A stretch of DNA of 64,000 nucleotides from JBMNFB01 sp050949085 (GCA_050949085.1 JBMNFB010000001.1:434001-498000), one strand, 5' to 3'; shown: positions 42,498-51,200, numbered from the stretch's first letter. Made by a program: numbers and translations. Notes: generated by a model from the sequence alone, not told the origin.

Positions 42498-42850
42498 TCG
42501 GTAGCTACCTGACAGCCTTCCTGGTAGGCGGTGCCATCTGTGCCCTGGGGCAGTTGCTCTTTGATCTGACACCGCTGACGCCCGCCCACGTGCTGACGAT
42601 GTTTGTGGTGCTGGGCGGCATCCTGTCTGGCCTGGGGCTTTACCAGCCGCTGGTCGAATTTGCAGGCGCAGGGGCCACTGTGCCGATCACTTCTTTTGGT
42701 CACCAATTGACGCAGGGTGCTCTGAAAGAGCTGGAGATGAATGGGCCCATCGGTGTTCTCACCGGCGTGTTTGAGCTATCCAGCGCCGGTATCACAGCTG
42801 CCATTATCTTCGGCTTCCTGGCAGCTATTATCTTTGATCCGCAGGGATAG
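42494..42850 (+). CDS. spoVAE: stage V sporulation protein AE
   Basis: A 118-residue integral membrane protein of the SpoVA channel with about four helices and LVEFAGAGATVPITSFGHQLTQGA, homologous to SpoVAC. AAGGAGGTGA precedes the ATG. It is the last spoVA gene here. Confidence 0.93.
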   Translation: MIGSYLTAFLVGGAICALGQLLFDLTPLTPAHVLTMFVVLGGILSGLGLYQPLVEFAGAGATVPITSFGHQLTQGALKELEMNGPIGVLTGVFELSSAGITAAIIFGFLAAIIFDPQG

Positions 42851-42895
42851 GGGCTGGCCTGAAATCGAGCCTCATGTACGGCGTGTCGCTGGATT

Positions 42896-42922
42896 CCCAG
42901 GTGCGGTGTAGCACTGCCTGGG
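42896..42922 (+). terminator. possible terminator after spoVAE
   Basis: CCCAGG-TGC and GCA-CTG-CCTGGG pair with an internal bulge around GGTGTA. There is no clear T tract. Confidence 0.3.
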
Positions 42923-42989
42923 GTCAGTGGCACGCTTTCTGTTTGCTGCGCTGAAAGCTGAAATGATACGATATATGGCAGAGGTTACA

Positions 42990-42998
42990 TGCTATAAT
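42990..42998 (+). promoter_or_regulatory. extended -10 promoter of DHH-CBS-CCA gene
   Basis: TGC followed by a perfect TATAAT makes an extended -10 element. The -35 region is poor. The predicted leader to the TTG start is about 27 bases. Confidence 0.55.
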
Positions 42999-43031
42999 AA
43001 AAAAAAGCAGCGGAAGGGAGGGAGTGGACAG

Positions 43032-45668
43032 TTGGAGGTCATCACCACCCATATCGCAACTGATTTTGACGGTCTCGGCGCTATGCTGGCCGCATCCAAG
43101 CTTCACCCTGAGGCAGCCCTCTATTTTCCCGGGCATATCAGCCGACCAGTGCGAGAATTCTACTCCCTCTACAAGGATATATTGCCGATCAGAGCGCCTG
43201 AACGGCTCAATCTCTCGAGGATCAGTGAACTGATCATCGTCGATACCCAACAGAGGCATCGCCTGGGGCGGTTCGAGGGCATTCTGGATGATCCTCACCT
43301 GCGGGTAACCATCTATGACCACCACCCCACTCCCGAAAACCCCATTCAGGGGGCATGGTTGTACCATGAGCCGGTCGGTGCCGCCACCACCATTCTGGTG
43401 CATCTGATCAAAGCGCGTGAGCTGGAGCTATCCGAGATAGAGGCGACGGTGATGGCTCTGGGCATCTATGCGGATACCGGCTGCCTGACTACTGAGAGCA
43501 CTACCCCCGATGATGCCGCAGCTGTTAGCTTTCTGCTATCGCGTGGCGCCAATCTCGAGATCATCCGGCGGCATCTGAACGGCCCGCTGTCAGGTCGGCA
43601 GCGCGAGCTGCTGGAAGGGCTGCTGCTGAACACTGAAGAGCATCTAATTCAGGGAGTTCAGGTATTGTTGGCATCCTGTTCCATGGACGAATACATAGAT
43701 GGGTTGGGGCAGCTGGTGGCGCAGCTGGCCGATCTGGAGGATGCAGACGTCATCATCTGCCTGGTGGAGATGAATGACCGAGTGCACCTGGTCGGGCGCA
43801 GCCGGAACAGGGAGCAGCCGATCAACCGCGTTTTTGAGCAATTCGGCGGCGGCGGACATCCCCAGGCGGCCTCAGCAACCGTCAGGGGGGCCAACCTGAG
43901 CGACCTGAAGCAGAGATTGCTGGACGGCCTGCAGCGCACTCTACAGCCGCCGCACGTGGCATCAAGCCTGATGTCCTCGCCGGTTCACTTTGCCACTCCC
44001 GAGATGACGATGGCTGAGGTCAGCAAGTCCTTGTTGCGGTACGGCCACAGTGGCTTGCCCGTAGTGAAGGACGATAAGGTGGTCGGGGTGATTTCGCGAC
44101 GGGATGTAGATAAGTCGATCCATCATGGTCTTGCTCAGGCCCCAGTCACCGCCTTCATGTCCAGCCAGGTGTTCACGGTGGGGCCGGATGCATCGCTGGA
44201 CGAGATCCGTCGCCTCCTGGTCAATAACGATATCGGCAGGTTGCCTGTTGTCGACGCCGCAGGCAATCTCTTGGGGATAGTGACGAGAACGGATGTGCTC
44301 AAAGCCTTGCATGGTGAGAGCTACCCGCATTGGTATCGAGCCAACTATCAGGCCGAACTGGACCCTCGCTTCCAGGAGGGCACTGCCCTGGCTGATCTGC
44401 TTATGGAGCGACTGCCCGAGCAACTGCAGGGCCTGCTGGTTATCATTGGCAAGGAGGCCGCCCGGCAGGACGTCAGGGCCTATCTGGTGGGGGGGCTTGT
44501 GCGCGACCTGCTGTTGGGCAGGCCCAATCTGGATGTGGATATCGTGGTGGAACCGTCAGCCATTCCTTTTGCAGAGCATCTGGCTGGCGTACTCGGTGCC
44601 CAGCTACGCACTCACCCCCAGTTTCAGACAGCAACCCTGCTGCTGCCAGCGGGCGAGTCAATTGACCTGGTAACCGCCAGGACTGAGTTCTATCGCGGAC
44701 CGGCGGCTCTGCCGGATGTCGATCTGGGTACTATCCGGCAGGATCTTTACCGGCGAGATTTTACCATCAATACGATGGCGATCTGCCTGGCTGGTGCACG
44801 CTTTGGCGAACTGTTAGACTTTTTTGGTGGGCGAGATGACCTTCGCCTGGGATTGATCAGGGTTCTCTTCAACCTGAGTTTTGTGGAAGACCCCACCAGG
44901 ATCTTGCGGGCCATTAGGTTTGAGCAACGCTACGGGTTCCAGATTGAGGATCAGACCCTGGGCTTCCTGCGGAGCGCTGTGAAACACCAGCTTCTGTCCG
45001 AGGTATCGGCTGAGCGGCTGCGGGGCGAATTGCGTGAGATGCTGGCCGAAGAAAATGCGGCTCAGATGATCCTTCGTATGGACGAGCTGGAGGTCTTGAG
45101 TCAGATTCTGCCTGAGGTGCAGCTGACAGACACGCTGATCGAACAGCTAAGGAGTGCAGCGGAGCAGATTGCCTGGTTCCGCGAGCTAAATCGCGATGAG
45201 AGCTTCGATCAAGCCCTGATTTACCTGTTAGTGTTGGCCGGCTCTTTGCCGTCCGAGGCCGTCGCTACCTGGCCAGAGCGGCTGGCGCTGAACAGAAAGG
45301 AACGGGAACTGGTGCTGAGCTTCGGGGAGACGATTTCACGTCTGGGGGACGGACTCCAGGACGATGCTGATAATGCACAGGTAGCCGACCTCCTCGAAGG
45401 CGAGGCTCTGGAATGCCAGGTTGCCGCTGCAGTGATCCATGGGGGAGGGGTGCGGCGACAGCTGGGACATTACTGGAGGGATCTGGCCGGGGTGAGGACG
45501 GAGGCCACCGGGCATGATCTGTTGCAGTTAGGTATGCGCCCCGGCCCTGAAGTGGGACGCATTCTGCGCCAGATCCATATCGCCCGCCTCAACGGCCAGG
45601 TAACAAGTAAACAGGAAGAACTGGAGCTGGCGCGTCAGTTGCTGGCAGTCCCGGATGAAAGGAGCTAG
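43032..45668 (+). CDS. DHH phosphoesterase - CBS pair - tRNA nucleotidyltransferase fusion
   Basis: An 878-residue four-part protein. Residues 1-300 are a DHH/DHHA1 phosphoesterase (DFDGLGA near 11, DHH at about 96-98, FGGGGHPQAAS near 272). Residues 310-425 hold two CBS domains, which usually sense adenine nucleotides. From about 475 a poly(A) polymerase/CCA-adding head carries GGLVRDLLLGRPNLDVDIVVE with the catalytic DVD, followed by the RNA-binding neck and tail. The family is known from other deep-branching bacteria, where such proteins act as A-adding or CCA-adding enzymes. TTG at 43032 with GGAAGGGAGGGAG upstream is the best start; an upstream in-frame stretch is unlike the family. Confidence 0.88.
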   Translation: MEVITTHIATDFDGLGAMLAASKLHPEAALYFPGHISRPVREFYSLYKDILPIRAPERLNLSRISELIIVDTQQRHRLGRFEGILDDPHLRVTIYDHHPTPENPIQGAWLYHEPVGAATTILVHLIKARELELSEIEATVMALGIYADTGCLTTESTTPDDAAAVSFLLSRGANLEIIRRHLNGPLSGRQRELLEGLLLNTEEHLIQGVQVLLASCSMDEYIDGLGQLVAQLADLEDADVIICLVEMNDRVHLVGRSRNREQPINRVFEQFGGGGHPQAASATVRGANLSDLKQRLLDGLQRTLQPPHVASSLMSSPVHFATPEMTMAEVSKSLLRYGHSGLPVVKDDKVVGVISRRDVDKSIHHGLAQAPVTAFMSSQVFTVGPDASLDEIRRLLVNNDIGRLPVVDAAGNLLGIVTRTDVLKALHGESYPHWYRANYQAELDPRFQEGTALADLLMERLPEQLQGLLVIIGKEAARQDVRAYLVGGLVRDLLLGRPNLDVDIVVEPSAIPFAEHLAGVLGAQLRTHPQFQTATLLLPAGESIDLVTARTEFYRGPAALPDVDLGTIRQDLYRRDFTINTMAICLAGARFGELLDFFGGRDDLRLGLIRVLFNLSFVEDPTRILRAIRFEQRYGFQIEDQTLGFLRSAVKHQLLSEVSAERLRGELREMLAEENAAQMILRMDELEVLSQILPEVQLTDTLIEQLRSAAEQIAWFRELNRDESFDQALIYLLVLAGSLPSEAVATWPERLALNRKERELVLSFGETISRLGDGLQDDADNAQVADLLEGEALECQVAAAVIHGGGVRRQLGHYWRDLAGVRTEATGHDLLQLGMRPGPEVGRILRQIHIARLNGQVTSKQEELELARQLLAVPDERS

Positions 45669-45671
45669 TGT

Positions 45672-46295
45672 ATGCCCAGATTAGGTCCTGAGTTGTTTCT
45701 ACAGATCCCTGCTCTCGTGATCGCCTTGTCATTTCATGAGTATGCTCATGCCTGGGTATCCGATCGAATGGGAGATCCTACGCCGCGGGTGCAAGGCCGC
45801 CTGACGCTGAATCCCCTGGTGCATGTCGATCCGATTGGGATGCTGATGTTGTTGTTTTTCCGCTTCGGTTGGGCGAAGCCGGTGCAGGTTAACCCGTACA
45901 ACTACGAGAGTCGCGAGCGGGGAATTGCCCTCGTTTCGCTAGCCGGCCCGGCCATGAATCTCCTTTTGGGCCTCGTGTCGGTGATGCTGATCTTCGTCTC
46001 AGCCCTGTGGGTCGGGTTTCAACCGCTAACCCTATTTGCGGAGCTATTGGCCATCTACAACATTGGATTGGCGGTTTTCAACCTCTTGCCGATTCCACCT
46101 CTGGATGGATCCAAGCTGCTTTTTCTGTTCCTTCCGCGTAGCGTTGTGTATCGGTATCTGGACGCTGTGGGGCAGTGGGGTACTCTGATCCTGATTCTCC
46201 TCGTCAGCACAGGGATGGTCTCAGCGATCATTGGTCCGGTAGCCAGTTCTATCTTCGACTTATACTCCTCCATCGCCCGTGCCATTTTCCTCTAG
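45672..46295 (+). CDS. site-2 protease family M50 membrane metalloprotease
   Basis: A 207-residue intramembrane zinc metalloprotease (YwhC/Rv2869-like small M50 family). The zinc-binding HEYAH (HExxH) is at about residues 23-27, and the second metal-ligand region NLLPIPPLDGSKLL near 138. Four to five membrane helices are predicted. The substrate is unknown. It begins four bases after the fusion gene stop and is followed by scpA, an order common in Clostridia. Confidence 0.9.
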   Translation: MPRLGPELFLQIPALVIALSFHEYAHAWVSDRMGDPTPRVQGRLTLNPLVHVDPIGMLMLLFFRFGWAKPVQVNPYNYESRERGIALVSLAGPAMNLLLGLVSVMLIFVSALWVGFQPLTLFAELLAIYNIGLAVFNLLPIPPLDGSKLLFLFLPRSVVYRYLDAVGQWGTLILILLVSTGMVSAIIGPVASSIFDLYSSIARAIFL

Positions 46296-46301
46296 TCGCC
46301 G

Positions 46302-47060
46302 ATGGTTATCAATGTAGTTCTGGAGAAGTTTGAAGGGCCACTGGACCTGTTGCTGCAGTTGGTGCGGCGTTCGGAAATCAGTGTCTGGGAGATTCGAATT
46401 CAGAGCATCTGCGAGCAGTTTGCGGAGTATACCCGGCGATTGGAGTCCCTTGATGTAGATGCGGCAGGAGATTTTCTGGTCATGGCCGCTACGCTGATGC
46501 GCCTCAAGGCCCGCCTGCTACTGCCGCGGCGCCCCGGGCAAGAGGAGGAGCCTGACCAGGAACCATTGGATGAAGAGGAACAGATGATCGCCCGGCTGTT
46601 GGCCTATGAAGGGTTTCGGGAAGCGGCTGCGCTGCTGGAGGAGATGGCCGATGAGAGTGCGGAAGTCTTCACCCGCGGATTGCAGGAGGACCTCCCTAGC
46701 CGCGATGTGGGGGATCCCCTGGATGGAATCAGCCTGCTGACCCTGGCGATTATGGTCGATCAGGCGTTGCGGGAAGCCGAACCGACACCTGCTCTTGAGG
46801 TTCACGCCGAGGAGTTCACGCTGGTGGGCCAAATGGCGCGGGTGAGATCAATCAGCGCCGGCGCGCCAGAAGGGGTCACCTTTCGCCAGCTGCTGTCTGC
46901 TCGACCGACCAGGCTGGAGGTAGTGGTCACCTTCCTGGCCATATTGGAGTTAGTTCGCCGACAGGAGATTACGGTTTTTCAGGAGAACGTTCATACCCCA
47001 TTGTTAGTTAACAGGAGGGATACGTGTGGGAAGTCGGTTCAGGCCGGAGGCTCTGCTTGA
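46302..47060 (+). CDS. scpA: segregation and condensation protein A
   Basis: ScpA is the kleisin subunit of the SMC condensin complex. The 252-residue protein has the N-terminal signature FEGPLDLLLQLVRRSEISVWEIRI and a C-terminal winged-helix end FLAILELVRRQEITVFQE. No good ribosome binding site precedes the ATG, so translation may be coupled to the protease gene. It overlaps scpB by 35 bases. Confidence 0.94.
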   Translation: MVINVVLEKFEGPLDLLLQLVRRSEISVWEIRIQSICEQFAEYTRRLESLDVDAAGDFLVMAATLMRLKARLLLPRRPGQEEEPDQEPLDEEEQMIARLLAYEGFREAAALLEEMADESAEVFTRGLQEDLPSRDVGDPLDGISLLTLAIMVDQALREAEPTPALEVHAEEFTLVGQMARVRSISAGAPEGVTFRQLLSARPTRLEVVVTFLAILELVRRQEITVFQENVHTPLLVNRRDTCGKSVQAGGSA

Positions 47061-47544
47061 GGCTGTGCTCTTTGCTGCCCCGGAACCGATCCCCCTCGAG
47101 CGGCTGGCGGAAGTTCTGGAGATGCCACTCTGGGAGTGCAAGCAGGTCTTAAGCCGTTATGCTGACGCACTACAGGGGCTGGATCGAGGCATCAGACTGC
47201 GGCAGGTTGCTGGTGGATGGCAATTGGTTACTAAGCCCGAGCTGCTGGATGCGGTGGCCAGGCTGGCCGGTCAGCGAAAATACAAGCTTTCCCGGCCAAC
47301 TATCGAGACCTTGGCCATCATCGCTTATCGGCAACCCATTACCCGGGCCGAGATAGAGGACATCCGGGGCGTCAAGGTAGAAAAAGCGTTGGCGACTCTG
47401 CTGGAGAAGGATTTGATCCGGGAGGTAGGTCGTAAGGATACAGTTGGCAGGCCGATACTATACGGGACCACGGACCTTTTTCTGGAGTATTTCGGTCTGA
47501 ACTCGCTGGACGACCTGCCGACGGTTGGAAAACTAAAACTATAA
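47026..47544 (+). CDS. scpB: segregation and condensation protein B
   Basis: ScpB dimers bind ScpA in the condensin complex. The 172-residue protein has two winged-helix domains, with LLEAVLFAAPEPIPLERLAEVL at the start and LSRPTIETLAIIAYRQPITRAEIEDIRGV in the second. The GTG start lies inside the scpA end and has ACAGGAGGGA upstream. Confidence 0.95.
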   Translation: MGSRFRPEALLEAVLFAAPEPIPLERLAEVLEMPLWECKQVLSRYADALQGLDRGIRLRQVAGGWQLVTKPELLDAVARLAGQRKYKLSRPTIETLAIIAYRQPITRAEIEDIRGVKVEKALATLLEKDLIREVGRKDTVGRPILYGTTDLFLEYFGLNSLDDLPTVGKLKL

Positions 47545-47550
47545 TCATGG

Positions 47551-47578
47551 GGCACCCGCTGGGCGGGTGCCTGATTGT
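47551..47578 (+). terminator. terminator hairpin after scpB
   Basis: GGCACCCGC and GCGGGTGCC form a perfect 9-bp stem with a three-base loop, followed by TGATTGT. Confidence 0.65.
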
Positions 47579-47621
47579 ACTCTGCCCCACCCTCGGATGA
47601 TTTCAGGCGACCTGGGGACAC

Positions 47622-47627
47622 TATAAT
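47622..47627 (+). promoter_or_regulatory. possible -10 element before DUF2953 gene
   Basis: A perfect TATAAT sits 36 bases before the start codon, after the scpB terminator. The -35 region is not convincing. Confidence 0.4.
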
Positions 47628-47663
47628 TGGCAAATTCAGCCTGAGGGAGGTGGCAGTGGGGCA

Positions 47664-48281
47664 ATGCTAAAGCTGCTGCTATCGGTTGTCACCCTCCTTG
47701 TATTCTTCACCCTCCTGCAGTGGTTGGAGATCGAGATCGCGTACTGCTATCGTGATGGAAGTGACCAGTTACGCTTCGCGATTCGAGGACCCTACCAGCT
47801 AAACTATCAGAGCACGGCACTGACAACGCGGGATTGGGCCAGAGTAGCAAGAGCGGCCAGCTCATGGCGCAGGAAGCTGCGCTCAGCTCCACCTGCGGCT
47901 GAAGCTGGCGAAGGGCAGTCGACGATAGAGCAACTATTGACTGGGCTGGAAGCCGCCTCCCGCCTGCGGGCAACGATCGGCTATCTGCTGCAGCGGACCC
48001 GAGTCCCGGGGTTGACCTGGATAACCACTCTGGGGCTGGAAGATGCTGCTGCTACCGGCCTCATGGTCGGACTTGTCTGGTGCGTGAAGGGGATGCTGGT
48101 GAGCATCCTTCAGTCACAACTGACTTCCGCTGTAATCCGGCCCACCATCGAAGTAATCCCCTCGTTTCAGCAAGCCTGCTTCTGCACCAACCTGCACTGC
48201 ATACTAAGTATTCGGGTCGTGCATCTTATAGGCGGGATGCTACAACTATCGTTCGGGAGTCGATTTCAGCGAAAGAGGTGA
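47664..48281 (+). CDS. DUF2953 domain protein
   Basis: A 205-residue protein with an N-terminal transmembrane helix and the DUF2953 signature TWITTLGLEDAAATGLMVGLVWCVKG around residues 117-142. The function of the family is unknown; it is found next to ytfJ in many spore-formers. GAGGGAGGTGG precedes the ATG. Seven bases separate it from ytfJ. Confidence 0.82.
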   Translation: MLKLLLSVVTLLVFFTLLQWLEIEIAYCYRDGSDQLRFAIRGPYQLNYQSTALTTRDWARVARAASSWRRKLRSAPPAAEAGEGQSTIEQLLTGLEAASRLRATIGYLLQRTRVPGLTWITTLGLEDAAATGLMVGLVWCVKGMLVSILQSQLTSAVIRPTIEVIPSFQQACFCTNLHCILSIRVVHLIGGMLQLSFGSRFQRKR

Positions 48282-48288
48282 GACAAGG

Positions 48289-48705
48289 ATGGAGGAACAT
48301 CCTATTCAGGGTCTGATGAAGACAGCTATGGAAAGCATCAAGGAAATGGTTGATGTTAATACCATCGTGGGCGACCCGGTGGAGACACCTGATAGCAGTG
48401 TGATCATGCCAATCTCGCGTGTTACGTTTGGATTTGCTGCGGGCGGCACCGAGTACAATCCTCAGAAGGCCGGCGGAAGCTCGGAATACCCCTTTGGTGG
48501 TGGTAGCGGCGCTGGCGTCAGCGTGCAGCCTGTCGGGTTCCTGGTTGTTGGCAACGGTGGCGTGCGCATGTTGCCTGTCGATGCCAACAACATGCTTGAC
48601 CGGCTGATTGACGTTGCCCCGCAGCTGGTTACCCAGATTCAGGGCCTGGTAGGGGCAGGCAGGCAACAGCAACCACCCTCGCCATCAGTGATGCAGAATG
48701 GGTAG
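48289..48705 (+). CDS. ytfJ: GerW family sporulation protein YtfJ
   Basis: YtfJ/GerW is a forespore protein needed for germination in Bacillus. The 138-residue protein has the conserved MKTAMESIKEMVDVNTIVGDPVE segment, VIMPISRVTFGFAAGG, a Gly-rich central region and GFLVVGNGGVRMLPV. It is paired with the DUF2953 gene as in other spore-formers. GAAAGAGGTGAG lies upstream. Confidence 0.9.
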   Translation: MEEHPIQGLMKTAMESIKEMVDVNTIVGDPVETPDSSVIMPISRVTFGFAAGGTEYNPQKAGGSSEYPFGGGSGAGVSVQPVGFLVVGNGGVRMLPVDANNMLDRLIDVAPQLVTQIQGLVGAGRQQQPPSPSVMQNG

Positions 48706-48731
48706 GCCTCAGGAATGATCGTAGGGTAGCA

Positions 48732-48765
48732 GTGCTCTCTGTCAAGATGACAGGGAGCACTTAAT
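48732..48765 (+). terminator. rho-independent terminator after ytfJ
   Basis: GTGCTCTCTGTC pairs with GACAGGGAGCAC (one wobble) around a five-base loop, followed by TTAAT. Confidence 0.75.
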
Positions 48766-48840
48766 CATTGTGTGGGCAAACTTTAGTCCCTGGCGGAAGT
48801 CCTATGGCTTGGAGATGCGGTTCTTCCGGTCTAGCTTTGT

Positions 48841-48873
48841 CCTCCTGTCCATATAGATAAACTGGACAGGAGG
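48841..48873 (+). promoter_or_regulatory. hairpin occluding the dacB-like ribosome binding site
   Basis: CCTCCTGTCC and GGACAGGAGG form a perfect 10-bp stem with a 13-base loop (48851-48863). The right arm contains the GGAGG Shine-Dalgarno of the gene that starts at 48882. If both arms are transcribed, translation would be blocked until the stem is opened. CATATAGAT in the loop could instead be part of a sporulation promoter, which would place the start point at the right arm and make the repeat an operator. Confidence 0.6.
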
Positions 48874-48881
48874 TGGGAGAG

Positions 48882-50081
48882 ATGAAGAGCATCTTGGTGG
48901 CGAGTATAGCGCTCGTCCTCGTGCTTTGCTGCTGGTTGGGCCCGTTAGCGCATGCCGATGGCGGCTCACCGCCAGCGGGCACTGAAAATACCGCGCCGTC
49001 CTTTGCCCCTTGGACTGGAGCGAAGGCTGCAGCACTTATGGATGTAAACTCCTATCGACTGTTGACGGGCAAGAATCTGGAGCGTCGCCTGCCCATGGCC
49101 AGTACTACGAAAATAATGACTGCACTGTTGGCCATAGAGTCAGGCCGCCTGGAAGAGATGGTGACGGTCAAACCGAGTGCGTTGCAGGTGGAGCCGTCCT
49201 GTATCTGGCTGGAAGCCGGGGAGAGAGTAAAGCTCCACGATCTCCTCTATGGATTGATGCTCCGTTCGGGTAACGATGCCGCGCTGGCGATCGCTGAGTT
49301 CCTGGGCGGGAGTGTCAGTGGCTTTGCCGAGATGATGAACGATAAGGCTGCCGAGTTAGGCCTAACGAATACCCACTTTGTCAATCCCCACGGCCTGCAT
49401 CACCCTGAGCATTATACGTCGGCCTATGATTTGGCCCGCCTGGCTGCCTATGCCTTGCGGAATCCTCTGTTTGCAGCTGTGGTTTCCTGCCAGGAGATTA
49501 CTGTGCCTCGGGAGAACAAGGCGGCCTGGCATTGGACCAACAAGAATCAGCTCCTGGCCACCTACCCTGGAGGGGATGGGGTGAAAACCGGCTGGACTAA
49601 AACTGCTGGGAGGTGTCTAGTGGCTTCCGCCAATCGTTCAGGCTTTCGACTGGTGGCGGTGGTTCTCCACAGCCCTGACGATTGGAACGAGGCCTCTGCC
49701 CTCCTGGATTGGGGCTATAGGGAGTTTGAACCGACTCAGCTGGTCAGGCAGGGTGAGGTTGTACAGTCGACCCCGGTGCAGCGTGGATATCCGGCCGAGG
49801 TTAAGCTACGGGCCGGCGCTGATTTCTTCTGGCCAGCTCGACGGGGTGAGACAGCCAGCCCGCAGCGAGAGATCATATTGCCCAATGTGGTTGCTGCTCC
49901 CCTGGACGAGGGTCAACAACTGGGGACAATCAGAATCGCAGATGACGATGGCTGCTATGCGGAAATCCCTCTACTGGTGGAGCAGACGATCCATCGAGGC
50001 TGGTGGCGTCATTTTCTGCAAAATATTCTCAGCCGAATGAGTCAGATGCTGTTGCAGTTAGCCGGGGTGAGCCAGCGATGA
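48882..50081 (+). CDS. dacB: D-alanyl-D-alanine carboxypeptidase DacB-like
   Basis: A third S11-family carboxypeptidase of 399 residues with a signal peptide (about residues 1-26), STTK (SxxK), SGN in LRSGNDAALAIAEF (Gly in place of the Ala seen in the two paralogues) and KTG in GVKTGWTKTAGRC. Its place before spmA-spmB is that of Bacillus dacB, which shapes the spore cortex under SigE. ATG at 48882 is favoured over a GTG at 48873 by ribosome binding site spacing and by the signal peptide. The stop overlaps spmA. Confidence 0.92.
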   Translation: MKSILVASIALVLVLCCWLGPLAHADGGSPPAGTENTAPSFAPWTGAKAAALMDVNSYRLLTGKNLERRLPMASTTKIMTALLAIESGRLEEMVTVKPSALQVEPSCIWLEAGERVKLHDLLYGLMLRSGNDAALAIAEFLGGSVSGFAEMMNDKAAELGLTNTHFVNPHGLHHPEHYTSAYDLARLAAYALRNPLFAAVVSCQEITVPRENKAAWHWTNKNQLLATYPGGDGVKTGWTKTAGRCLVASANRSGFRLVAVVLHSPDDWNEASALLDWGYREFEPTQLVRQGEVVQSTPVQRGYPAEVKLRAGADFFWPARRGETASPQREIILPNVVAAPLDEGQQLGTIRIADDDGCYAEIPLLVEQTIHRGWWRHFLQNILSRMSQMLLQLAGVSQR

Positions 50082-50665
50082 TGAACCGGATCTGGCTGAT
50101 AATGATCGTTGTCGGTCTGCTGGTCGCCGCCGGCAGCGGCAGGGCGGCGGAGATTTCCGCGGCCATCACTTCCGGGGGAGAGCAGGCGGTAGCCCTCAGT
50201 ATCGGACTGCTGGCTACCCTCAGTTTCTGGCTGGGGCTGGCCAGGGTCGCTGAGAAGTCTGGCATCCTGAATCTGTTGGCCAGGTTGGTCTCACCTTTGT
50301 TGCGTCCGCTTTTTCCCAGTTTGCGGTGCAATCAAGAGGCCATGCAATACATTGTGCTTAACTTCTGCTCCAATCTGCTGGGTCTGGGCAATGCGGCGAC
50401 ACCCTTTGGGCTGAAAGCGATGCAGGCGATGCAACGAGCGAACCGCAGACCAGAACGAGCGACTGACGGAATGTGCACGCTCCTGGTGCTGAACACAGCT
50501 GGGCTGGCGTTGCTGCCGACGACGGTTATCGCCCTCCGTGCTGCCAGCGGCTCCAGCAATCCAACCGCCACGGTAGGAGTCACCCTGCTGGCAGGAAGTA
50601 TCGCCACCAGTGTAGGGCTTCTGGTCGATCTGGTGGCCCGAATGGTGGACAGGGGGCGAAAGTAA
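50078..50665 (+). CDS. spmA: spore maturation protein A
   Basis: SpmA with SpmB is needed for spore core dehydration and heat resistance. The 195-residue nucleoside-transporter-like membrane protein contains SIGLLATLSFWLGLARVAEKSG and the conserved NFCSNLLGLGNAATPFGLKAM segment. The ATG at 50078 overlaps the carboxypeptidase stop; ATG at 50081 is also possible. Overlaps spmB by one base. Confidence 0.94.
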   Translation: MMNRIWLIMIVVGLLVAAGSGRAAEISAAITSGGEQAVALSIGLLATLSFWLGLARVAEKSGILNLLARLVSPLLRPLFPSLRCNQEAMQYIVLNFCSNLLGLGNAATPFGLKAMQAMQRANRRPERATDGMCTLLVLNTAGLALLPTTVIALRAASGSSNPTATVGVTLLAGSIATSVGLLVDLVARMVDRGRK

Positions 50666-51198
50666 TGCTCAGTCTACTGAATGTCGTCAGCGTCTGGCTG
50701 GTTCCGGCCTTTGTAGCGGTGGTGCTGGTGGCTGGCTGGTTGCGTCGCGTTCCAGTCTTCGACGAGTTTGTGGAAGGCGCTAAAGAAGGCTTATCTCTTA
50801 CGGCGGGGCTGTTTCCCTACCTTCTAGCGATGCTGGTTGCCATCAGCGTTCTCAGGGAATCTGGGGCGCTCGGGGCACTGACAGCAGCCCTATCTCCCTT
50901 GCTGTCACACCTGAACTGGCCTGCCGAAACGGTTCCGCTGGCACTGATGCGCCCCTTCTCGGGGAGTGGGGCGCTGGCCATTACCGCGGACCTGCTGCAG
51001 CGCCACGGACCGGACTCCTTTGTTGGCCTGGTGGCGTCCACCATGCAGGGCAGTACCGACACCACATTCTTTGTTCTCACAGTCTACTTCGGATCGGTGG
51101 GGATCAAGAAGATTCGTCATTCCCTCTGGGCAGGTCTGACAGCCGATCTGGCGGCCATGCTCTCGGCTGTCTTCCTCTGCGCGCTGCTGATGACTTAA
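50665..51198 (+). CDS. spmB: spore maturation protein B
   Basis: A 177-residue membrane protein paired with SpmA. It has VPVFDEFVEGAKEGL near residue 30, MRPFSGSGALAI and GSTDTTFFVLTVYFGSVG, the family hallmarks. The ATG overlaps the spmA stop (TAATG). The order dacB-spmA-spmB matches Bacillus. Confidence 0.94.
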   Translation: MLSLLNVVSVWLVPAFVAVVLVAGWLRRVPVFDEFVEGAKEGLSLTAGLFPYLLAMLVAISVLRESGALGALTAALSPLLSHLNWPAETVPLALMRPFSGSGALAITADLLQRHGPDSFVGLVASTMQGSTDTTFFVLTVYFGSVGIKKIRHSLWAGLTADLAAMLSAVFLCALLMT

Positions 51199-51200
51199 CG

